A DNA stretch of 64,000 bases from Anticarsia gemmatalis (taxonomy: Eukaryota; Arthropoda; Insecta; Lepidoptera; Erebidae), in the NCBI RefSeq assembly GCF_050436995.1, contig NC_134774.1, positions 1,610,501-1,674,500 on the forward strand. The letters are read 5' to 3'. This document shows positions 27,101-39,100 of this stretch, piece by piece (positions within the stretch are counted from its first letter, which is position 1; each line of letters starts with the position of its first letter). The position numbers were made by a program, and so were the translations under genes. The notes under the pieces were generated by a model. It was not told the DNA's origin and searched no databases. It saw only the letters and a program-made list of their open reading frames with translations.

Positions 27101-30100
27101 CGTAATAATACTCATGCACAGAGTAGTGATGTACATAGAGGCAACGCAAATGTAAATTTTTGCCATACGAATGATACGGCCATGAACCATTCAAGCGTTA
27201 ATGAAACATTAATTCCCGAACCTTTAAACTAAATCGGATTCCGAATGCGTGTCGATCGGAATCCATAGGATTCAAAAATGACACAATTATTTCTAAATCT
27301 TATACAAAATCATATGATAATCCTAAATCTTTTACTAAATCGTATGATAATCCTAAATCTTATACTAAATCGTATGATAATCCTAAATCTTATACTAAAT
27401 CGTATGATAATCCTAAATCTTATACAAAATCATATGATAATCCTAAATCTTATACTAAATCGTATGATAATCCTAAATCTTATACAAAATCATATGATAA
27501 TCCTAAATCTTTTACTAAATCGTATGATAATCCTAAATCTTATACTAAATCGTATGATAATCCTAAATCTTATACTAAATCGTATGATAATCCTAAATCT
27601 TATACAAAATCATATGATAATCCTAAATCTTATACTAAATCTTATAATGATACTAAATCTTATACTACATCTTATGATTATCTTAAATCCTATACTAAAT
27701 CTTACGATAATTCTAAATCTTATGATAATACTAAATCTTATGATAAATCTAAATCTTATAATAACTCTCTTAAGTACTACACAAACGACTTACCTTGTAA
27801 GGAAAATGATGATAATTCAGCAGGCAAACTTACCTCTTTTCCGTCGGATGATTTGTCCCAGTCCTTAAAATGTCCCAAATCTTATCAAAATAATATACCA
27901 GTTTACGAAACGAGTTCGTTTAATAAAAAGGTAACACTTCCGCATGTTTTCTTATTAACTAAGCATACTAACCGGTCACTCGTTCTACTAATCGACACCG
28001 GATCTAGCGTTTCTTTAGTAAAAGAAGAAAGTCTTTATCAAAAACCTAATCTATCTCCAGAAATAGTGAGACTTAAAGGAATCAATGATAGCGGTACATA
28101 TTGCCAAACATTAGGTACTTTTCAAATGCAATTCTATTTATCTTCAGACGTGTTTTCTTATAAGTTTCATGTTGTTAATAATGTTCATCTTGAATATGAT
28201 GGCATAATCGGTACTGATTGTCTAGGTTATCTTAAAGCTGTCATAGATTATGATAAGCAATGTTTAATAATGCAAAATCATACTTTACCTTTACGTTTCA
28301 AACTGCCAATTTATAAAATCCCTGCTCGTTCCGAAGCTGTAATCGAATGTGGAGTGTCAAACAGTGCAGATGAGTTACCTCTTCTTAAAGAAGCCTTAGT
28401 TCTTGATCATAAAATATCTGAAGGAGTATATGTCGCGAATTGTGTTGTCACCTTAAAGCCAAATCGTAGAGTAAATGTTTCAATTCTAAATACAACTGAA
28501 TCTGAAATTGAAGTTAATAATTATTCCGTTAATCTCACACCTGTGGATAATAGCCTCACAGAGTGTCTGCCAATTTCAAATATCGAAACTGTAAATAAAA
28601 CTTCTCCTTCTCTTACTGATAGACAAAATCTAGTTCTAAATCAAATACGAACCTCTCACTTAAATCCTGAAGAAAAAGCAGCTTTGTTAGACTGTTGTTC
28701 TCAATTCACAGATATTTTCCATCTCGAAGGTGAACCCCTCACCTATACAAGCACTATCGATCATTCTATAAATACGGGAAATGCCGCTCCAATTCACGTA
28801 AAATCTTACCGCTTCCCGGAATGCCACAAGGAAGAAGTGGACAATCAAATAACTAAAATGCTGAAACAAAATATCATACGCCCCTCTCAATCACCATGGA
28901 GTGCCCCTGTATGGGTGGTCCCAAAGAAGGCAGATGCCTCAGGTAAACGTAAATGGCGTATCGTCATAGATTATCGTCGTCTTAACGATGTCACGGTGTC
29001 CGAAATTTATCCTATACCTCTGATAACAGATATTCTTGACCAATTAGGGCATTCTAAATATTTTACAACCTTAGACCTTGTAAGTGGATTTCACCAAATT
29101 TTATTAAATCCTGCTGACGCAGCAAAAACAGGATTCACAATTGTTGGCACAAATGAAACATCTGGTCACTATGAGTTCAACAGAATGCCTTTTGGGCTTA
29201 AAAATGCCCCTAGCACCTTTCAGCGTCTTATGAATACAGTACTATCTGGTCTTCAAGGATTACACTGTTACGTCTACTTAGATGATTGCATTTTGTACTC
29301 TCCAGATCTTCCTAGTCACCTCGATAAGCTAAAATTTGTCCTTGAAAGATTTCGGCAACATAATTTAAAACTACAACCAGACAAGTGCGAGTTCTTACGC
29401 CGAGAAGTGACTTATCTCGGTCACGTAATCACTGATAAAGGTGTCTCGCCTAATCCCGACAAAATAAAAGCCATCGAAGGTCTTCCATCTCCCAAAAACG
29501 CCAAGGATATAAAATCATTTCTAGGCTTAGTCGGATACTACCGCAGATTTATCGAAAACTTTTCAAAGATTACTAAACCTCTTACTTCTCTTTTAAAGAA
29601 GGACGTTAATTTCCATTGGACGCAAGAACAAGAACTTGCTTTCCAAACGTTAAAAAATAAATTAGTCTCAGCACCTTTGTTACAATATCCTGATTATTCA
29701 AAGCCATTCATTCTTACCACTGACGCATCTAATTATGCCATTGGAGCCATTCTTTCCCAAGGTGAAATCGGCAAGGATAAACCAATAGCCTATGCGTCAA
29801 GGACCTTGAACAAAGCAGAAGGAAACTATTCCACAACGGAAAAAGAACTTCTAGCTATTCTTTTCGGTGTGAAAACGTTCCGCCCCTATTTATATGGCTA
29901 CCAATTCAAAATCGTTACGGATCACAGACCTTTAGTTTGGTTGTTCAATGTCAAAGATCCAGGTAGTCGTCTTATACGATGGCGACTTAAACTAGAGGAA
30001 TATAATTACGAAATCGTCTATAAACAAGGTAGACTAAATTCTAATGTCGATACTTTATCTAGATATCCCGTAAACGCCTTAACTTCTAACTCAAATTTAA

Positions 30101-33100
30101 ATAAATCAACTTATGAACAATACTTCAAAAAGCAATTTTTAAAAACCGCATCAAACAACGATACTGTCATAGAAGAGCATAGTCAATCCCTTCATTTAGC
30201 CAAACAAAAATGTATAGCATGCCCGATGTCTCTGGACCTTGATTACTCTATGCCACATTGTGAGCAGTTGTTATCACTCGTAGAAAATGCTGACGAGTTA
30301 CGCGCTCGTGAACGTGAACTTGAAACCGTTCACACTGTAGATTCTAATAATAGAACGCTTTATTTTCTTTATACTAAAATACATCATTACGACGAAACAA
30401 GTTATAAAATAATATATAAATTACTTATGGAATTACGGAACAAAATTATTTCTAACGAAAATTATGAAAAAGAATTAGCTATATCCGATTTTTCAGAGCC
30501 TTTTACAAAATTAGTGTATGTTAAAATTTATAATATGATATCGTATATTTTCCATGGCACTCAAATTAAAGTGCATATCTATAAAAATAAAATCATATAT
30601 CCTACTCCCGCTGAGGTCCCGAATATTTTAAAAGAAAATCATGGTACCACTATTGCTGGTCACCCAGGCGTAAAAAGGATGTACAATAGGATAAAAGCAT
30701 CCTATTACTGGAAATCTATGCGTTCAGATATTGAACGATTTGTAAAAGATTGTAGGCTATGTCAAATAAACAAACCTATGCGCTCTTCAAACAAAGCACC
30801 AATGGTCATTACCTCCTCCAGTACCAAACCGTTTGAGAGATTAGCTCTCGACATTGTCGGTACTCTGCCCGAAGCTGGCCTTCAAAAATTCAGGTATATA
30901 CTAACGCTTCAGGACGATTTGACCAAGTTTTCTTCCGCTTATCCTATGATAACCTGTTCGACTGACGAAGTAGCACGAAATCTAATTCATTTCTTTTCTC
31001 TATTCGGTTTTCCAAAAATGATTCTTACTGATCAAGGTACCTGTTTTACCTCCGATCTCTTCAAACAATTAACAGAAATTCTTAAAATTAAAAATCTATT
31101 TTCAACCCCGTATCACCCTCAAACTAATGGCGCTCTAGAAAGGAGCCACGCCACTCTCAAGGAGTATCTAAAGTCGTTCGTAAACGAAAATCACGACGAC
31201 TGGCATTGCTATTTAGCGACTGCCATCTTGTCCTATAATACAACGCCTCATTGTACAACAGAATATACTCCCTTTGAGTTATTATTTGGCCACAAACCTT
31301 CCATACCCAGTAGTTTATATGAATCAAATGATAGCACTACCTATCACGACTATATTCGCGCCTTACAATACAGGATGCGTTTTGCTCGCGAAAGGGCCTT
31401 AGAAAATATAACTAAAAGTAAAGAAGCATCAAAGAAATATTATGATACAAATTCCTCATCTAAAACTTACAAAGTCGGCGATATGGTCTATTTAAAACAT
31501 CATCATAGGTTAAGGAAAGCCTTATCTCCAATTTGGAAAGGTCCCTATAAAATAGTAAAAATTCATGGTAAAAACAATGTTTCTTTAAGCATAAATAGAA
31601 AACATGTCAAATATCATGTTAACGAAATTAAACCAGCGTGATTTGCCATTGTTACAGATTGGTTTTGGCTGACCCCATCGAATATATCTCTCATAGTCCG
31701 GGTATATACTTTGACCCGTCATCAATTGCATATTTTTACAACGACTTCTGGAATGTGATTACTCACGTTGAAGTCGCCCCTATCAAACCTTATTTAGATA
31801 AAATCCAAAAATCTATTTTAAGTGTATCCGCTTTCTGTGAAAAAGCAAAGAATTTAGCTATAATTTCGTTAGATTGTAAAAATGCGATTGACCCTTTAGA
31901 AATATTAATTAATGCTAATTTTCTTAAGTATAACTCTTTATCTCACCTTATCTCCGAAAGATTCAATGATCGTTCTAAAAGGTCACTCGAATTAGGTGGC
32001 GAAATATTAAAGTTCTTTTTCGGTACTCTAGACGCAGATGACGCTAGAAAATACGATGAAGCTATTACATCTTGTCAAGAAAATGAAAATCAAATATTTT
32101 CCCTCATGAAGGACAACATACACGTCGTTCAATCCACCATCAATAACTTTAATATTTCCATACACAAATTAAATGAAAATGAAATTAAATTAGATAAGCA
32201 AATACAAAAACTTAATTACATATTTACTGAAAATCATAAAACAAATACTAATTTAATGAATATTGAGAAAATTAATTCCCTATTTAATGTCTTAGAAGGA
32301 TCATTATTGTCAATCTCTAATATTCTTGATACAATTTTAAATTCTATTTTATTTGCAAAAGCAAATATTTTACACCCCTATGTCCTATCTCCTACAAAAT
32401 TATATAACGAACTTTCAAATAGTAAACAAATTAAGTAGTTAAATCGAATGTTGAATTTCCTGTTACCTTATCTTTACAAAATATACATAATATTATAGAT
32501 CTGTCACAATTAATTGCGTATTATTATAATAATAAGATTATGTTTGTAATCCAAATTCCTCTGATTAACCCTATGAGGTTCAATGTGTACAAAAACCTAC
32601 CGTTACCTACTCCTCAAGAAGGTAATAACTTTTTAACATATGTATTGATTCACCCATCTAAACTCTATATAGCAATAACTGATGATAGATTAAACTACGC
32701 AATGTTAGATGATATAACTAGTTGTAAGAGTGTCAATACAAATTATATGATATGTCCTTTACCTTCTATTCTGTCAACGATCAATAATCCTTCCTGTGAG
32801 TCAAAACTGTTAACGGAAGTAACCTTGTCACTTCCTGATATTTGTCACAATAAGCTTATTTATGGTAACATTAATATTTGGCAAAAACTAAATAATGGAA
32901 AATACATATTTGTCCAATCCAAACCTAATAAGTTAACATTAAAATGTAATCATAATATTAAAGATTATTCTCTGCAAGGCACTGGCCTGTTATCTTTGGA
33001 AAATGATTGTATTGCGTATTTCCAAACCTTGCAATTCTATCCATCACATACTTATAAAAGAATTTTACCGAGTCAATTGTCAATCAATTATGACATAACA

Positions 33101-36100
33101 GAAGATGATTGTTGCAAATTTAATATACTAAATGACAGTTTACACGAAATTTCTCCTACTTCATTGACAAACATAGATTTAGAATCATTTAAATTAGCTT
33201 CGCATAAATTAGACAGTTTAGAAAACCAGATAAATAATGTAAAGAATCAATCTCACATTATTAAATATGGTCATTACTATTCAACATTAACTTATGTAAT
33301 AGTTGGTATAATTGTCATTTACTCACTATATAAATTATATAAAAAATGTTTTGCTAAATGCATTAACCCATCCTGTTGTATACAGATATATAACCATTGT
33401 TATAATGATAGTAAAAGTAGTAATGAAACTTCAATAAATCACTCTATGGAATTAACTAATGTATCCGAAAACTCTGAAGGATTTGACAGAAGGTCAATTC
33501 AAAGCTTACCTGAAATTGAAATAAATAAAATGAATAAGAATGTAAAATTTAGACCTTTTGAAAAATCTAATCGCAACCTAAGCATTTATTAGGTAACTAC
33601 TTATAATTACTATCTCTAATCTATATTCTAGAAGTAAAATTTACTTTTCTATTTTGTTTCATGATTTATCTTAAGTTTCATTATATAAAGTGATCTTTTA
33701 TATATATCACTATGATTTTAATATAAAACTAATGTTTTCTATTTCTTAGTAATAACTTTAATGTTTATATGATTGTAAAACTCAAGCTCTTGCACGCTGT
33801 TTAGTTTTTAAAACTTCGCGTTCTTCTTATTTAAGATGAAGCTCCGTTTTCAAGGGGGGACGTGTTATATCCGAAATTAGTTAATAAGTTTTGCTGTGCA
33901 AGCAATACATAATTATTATAAAAGCATCACCGCCACGCGGCCAGTAGTCAGTTGTTGTTAGCAGTTAGCATCACTCAGTAATTCCATTAACATCTCCCGG
34001 GTGCAACGGTTTGAGTTCGTGTAGTAGTGTAATTTTGGGTCTCTTAATAAATATATTTCGGGTTTTAATAAATAGTTTTTTTTTTAAAAAACTCGCTAAG
34101 GACTTCGCGCAAAACAGTACGTATGAACTTGTAATAAAATCTTTTCTCTACACAAAAAAGCTCGATATTTGGGTACCTCACGAGCTCACTGAAAGAAACC
34201 TAATGAACCGTGTACTCATTTGTGATTCTTGAAGCCAAAGAGATTTTATTACAAGTTCATACATACTATAATGCGAAAAGACTTTTTCCCCGACCTAATA
34301 TGTATATACACTGTCACATGTTCAACCGAACTAAAGACTAAGAGACTTACTTTTTCAAAACCTCTTCCTGCTTCTTCCCTTGTCGCTGGCACTCCTTCAA
34401 CTCAGTGCCGGGGTCGGCAGGGCTCTCAGTAGCGCAGTACTGAGCGCACAAGTACGATAGCTTGCGATTACAGCGGGACATATCCTGTAACAAAGTATTA
34501 AGTATTTAATAAAAAAAAATTAAGTTAGATATTATCCATACTAATATTATAAATGCGAAAGTAACTCTGTCTGTCTGTTACTTAATCACGTATGGAGATA
34601 TTTTGATACTCGAGAAAGTACATAGGCTACTTTTTACCCCGGGAAAATGACGTAGCGGACGAAGTCGCGGGTAAAAGCTAGTATCTATATAAATAAATAA
34701 AAAATTATCACTGAAATGTATGTAGGCACATAACTTTTAAACAACTACAACTAAAGTAAATTGGGTACTTAATTCTTTTGTAGCCGCCGAGACAAGGTTT
34801 GTATGGGATCAGTGGGATCAAAATTCCTACGGGAATGGAATCAACGAGATAAAATTGTACTATACCCAGACGAGCACTTCGCTACGTATCAATAACTAGC
34901 TAACCCGCGCAACTTAGCTTTCGTCACATAAGAGAGAATGGGTCTTAATTTACCCCGTTTCTGTAACATTTTTTACTGGTACTCTGCTCCTATTGGTCTT
35001 AGCGTGATGATATATAGCCTTCCCCGAAAAATGGGCTTTCTAACACTGAAAGAATTTTTCAAATCGGACCCGTAGTTCCTGAGATTAGCGCGTCCAAACA
35101 AACAAACTCAACTTTATAATATTAGTATCGATAATGATAAATAACAAATTTTACTCACCACAAGAACCATGAACATGATCTTCGCAATCAAAGCATCTTT
35201 CATATAAACTATACCACACAAAGCATCTGGGTTCTGTTGCATTTGCAGCATCCTAGCCGCATTGTTTCTTTGTAACCTACTCCGACCTCTCGCTCTATGC
35301 CCAACGCGCCTTGTAAACGGTAATAAACTTTTATTTAAAATATCCAAAATTTTACTATCTGGATTGGCACTATTACGTTGACTATCGGGTTGACTATCGC
35401 GCTGACTATCGGGTTGACTATCGCGCTGACTATCGTGTTGACTATCCGGTTGACTATCGTTTTGGCACACATTTTCGATGTTTGGTTGTTTAGTATCGGA
35501 TTTTGTTGCGTTTTCTGATAGTTCTTGACTATTTTGAGTATCGTTATTTGATGATTTTGTTGTATTTGTATCTGAGTTTTCTACTTTTTCTGTTATTTGG
35601 TCTTTGTTCTCAGAATTGTCTTCATTTTTTGTTATTTGCTGTTTACTTTCCGCATCAACATCCATTTTTTCCTTATTTTTCTCATCAATATTAGATATTT
35701 CAGTAACAATATCGTCCAAATCCTTCAAATTTGATTCATAAATATTAACCCGATCCTGCAACTTATTACCGAGCGTCGTAAAATCACACATATCAATATC
35801 GTTCAACATTTTCTTCACACTATCCGACTTCTGACTATCCTGACTCTGACTATCGGATACAGCACTATCAGATTCTTTCTTCTTCAAATCTGGAGGTTGG
35901 AATCTTTCAAGAATTTCACCAAATCTTAGTACTTTTGGGGCACTGAAAAGTTTTATTTTTTCCCAATCGTTCTCATATTGGCTAAATATATAATCGGCGT
36001 AGCCTCTTATTTTAATAAACACTGTAGTACATAGGCATAGTAGAAGAAAATGTCTTTCAAAAGGTACTTTAATTTTCAGTTTTTCCAGGTTTGTTAGTAG

Positions 36101-39100
36101 GCAGAGGGCTGCTTTATCGGCGGCGTAGGGTCCTGAAAATAGATAGTCAATGACAAAAGTGTTTGTTTTTAAGCGAAAAAAACCTACTTTACTCAAGCCG
36201 TTACTATGTAATAATGTCCTCCTAGCCGATATACAGCTACGGCGCAGTTTCATTGAAACTGGCCATCTGTGCAGGACTTTGTTTATAGTGTCCAAGTGTG
36301 TGTACAATACACAGGTACACTCTCTATTCCATCACTCTCATAGTGCGGTGTGACGGTACACACGACCAGTGAGAGATCAGGCGCAGGACTGACGGCTTTA
36401 CTATGTAACATACGTCATAATCAAAATAATCATATAATCTCTTATCGTATGGTTAGTGGTCAACCTAGTGTCAAAGTTGTTCAAGCCCGTAGCCTTTGAC
36501 GTGGCTCAACGACTGTTATCTTAACTAACAACAGCCGGAACCGACTTTTTACCCTCCGAAGCACGGAGACGTCCAGCTTAAATACCACTATGCGGTCACC
36601 CATCTATAGTAAGACCGCGCCAACGGTTGCTTAACCCACAGATCGTTTACCGCCCGGTGAGCGCAACTGGCTATGAGCGCCTCGGACATCTAAACATCTA
36701 ACTATAGTTAAGTTATTAAAACCGGGGGAGGCGCCCAACGCCAGTCGCGCTCACGGTCTGGTCGGTAAACGATCTGTGGGTTAAGCAACCGTTGGCGCGG
36801 TCATTCCGTAGATGGGTGACCGCATAGTGGTATTTGTATTGAGCGTCTCCGTGCTTCAAACGGCACGTAAAAAGTCGGTCCCGGTTGTTGTTAGTTAAGA
36901 TAACAGTCGTTAAGCCACGTCAAAGGCTGCGGCTTGAATAACTTTGACACTAGGTTGGACCACTAACCATACGACAAACAACATTAAAACCGGATTTTCT
37001 ACCGGGTTACTTACCTAGCTGTTCTAATACATATAAAAATTGTCGTAATATTCTCATAGGGTCTATCCTGGGGTCTGGCATGTTTTCAAACTCCTCATAT
37101 AACTCTTCACCATATATTTCTGTAGGGTCATGTCTGTAACAAAACAATTTCAGTCAGTTTCAGGTCATACTCTATTATCATCTCTTTATACTAGTGACCT
37201 TTATTGACCCCATGACTTTTAATGACCCTAGTGACCTCCAGTGACCTTAGTGACCTCTATTACACCTGGTAAACTGTATTGACCCCCAGATACTTAATGA
37301 CCCCATTGACCCCAAAATGGCGTAAACGACCCCAAATTACATCAGTGACCCCCATATTGTCTCCATGGTCCTAAATTACAGCAAATGTCTTCATGACCCC
37401 CGTGACCCCCTATGACCCCACTCACCTGTGGTCATCAATAAACTTCACAGCATCATCTACGGCGTCTATCATGAACTTCTCTAAATGTTTGTACTCATCA
37501 CTCATCTCCTCCTCCGACGGTCTGCACCCGTACTCTATTATCATCTCTTTATACTAGTGACCTTTAATGACCCAATGACTTCTTATGACCCTAGTGACCT
37601 CCAGTGACCTTAGTGACCTCTAATGACGCTGGTAACCTGTATTGACCCCCAGATACTTAATGACCCCAGTGACCCCAAATGGCTATATGACCCCATATGA
37701 CAACACTGACCCCTAAATTGTCTCCATGGCCCTAAATTACAGCAAATCTCTTGAGAACGTGTGTTGACCCCCATGACCCCCAAGACCGCCTATGACCCCA
37801 CTCACCTTCATCAATGAACTTCACAGCATCATCTACGGCGTCTATCATGAACTTCTCTAAATGTTTGTACTCATCACTCATCTCGTCCTTTGACGGTCTG
37901 CACCCGTACTCTATTATCATCTCTTTATACTAGTGAACTTTATTGACCCCATGACTTCTTATGACCCTACTGATCTCCAGTGACCTTCGTGACCTCTATT
38001 GACGTTGATGACAAGTATTGACCCCGTTGACCCCAAATGGCTAAATGACTCCATATGACATCAGTGACCCCGAATGACATCAGTGACCCCAGCGTACCAA
38101 AGTGACTCCAAATCACAGCCAATGACAAGTTGACCCCCGTGACCCCCTATGACCCCACTCACCTGTGGTCATCAATGAACTTCACAGCATCATCTACGGC
38201 GTCTATCATGAACTTCTCTAAATGTTTGTACTCCGACGGTCTGCACCCGTACTCTATTATCATTTCTTTATACTAGTGTACTTTATTGACCCCATGACCC
38301 ATGTGACTTCTAATGACCCTAGTGACCTCTAGTGACCTCTAATGACGCTGGTAACCTGTATTGACCCCCAGATACTTAATGACCCCAGAGACCCCAAATG
38401 GCTGTTTGACCCCATGTGACATCAGTGACCCCTAAATTGTCTCCATGGCCCTAAATTACAGCAAATCTCTTGTTGACCCCAGTGACCCACAGTGACCCCC
38501 TATGACCCCACTCATCTGGGGTCATCAATAAACTTCACAGCATCATCGACGGCGTCTATCATGAACTTCTCTAAATGTTTGTACTCATCACTCATCTCGT
38601 CCTCCGACGGCCTGCACCCGTACTCTATCACCTCTTTATACTAGTGACCTTTATTGACCCCAAGACCTCTAGTGACCCCCAGTGTCCTTAGCGACCTCTA
38701 ATGACGCTGGTAACCAGTATTGACCCCAGATGTTAAATGACCCCAGTGACCCCCAAATGGCCGTATGACCCCAGGTGACATCAGTGACCCCACAGTACCT
38801 CTAAAACCCCAAAAGACAGCTGTATTCATGTTGACTCTTGTTGACCCCCATGACCCCCGACGACCCCCTATGACCCCACTCACCTGTGGTCATCAATGAA
38901 CTTCACAGCATCATCTACGGCGTCTATCATGAACTTCTCTAAATGTTTGTACTCATCACTCATCTCGTCCTCCGACGGTCTGCACCCGTACTCTATTATC
39001 ATTTCGCGCGGTTTTGTTTGCGATGAGGATATTCTGTAACAATAAATAAATAATAATAAATATCATTGGACAAGTCACACACGGTCATTTGATTCCAAAC

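Larger units (their letters stand above)
25192..34116 (+). mobile_element. Full-length errantivirus-like Ty3/gypsy endogenous retrovirus
   Basis: 8,925 bp. Two 254-bp LTRs start TGTTATATCC and end GCGCAAAACA; I see no difference between them. A GTAC duplication flanks the element (25,188-25,191 and 34,117-34,120). Order: LTR, tRNA-Leu primer site, long leader with a hidden env leader peptide, gag, pol (protease, RT, RNase H, integrase), F-like env, purine tract, LTR. Gag and pol frames are intact; env has one frameshift. It lies antisense to Dicer-1 in the intron between exons 9 and 10 and is inserted in a mariner-type MITE. The env type and the target duplication length fit insect errantiviruses. 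Confidence 0.97.

Noticed and set aside
27278..27868. 196-codon frame rich in Ile, Leu, Asn and Met
   Set aside because: Alternative frame of the coding tandem repeat; the pol frame reads through the same DNA and continues into protease.
38161..38641. Duplicated exon 6 copies as real mutually exclusive exons
   Set aside because: Truncated 5' part, no good acceptor in the right phase, and one donor is mutated; treated as partial duplicates instead.
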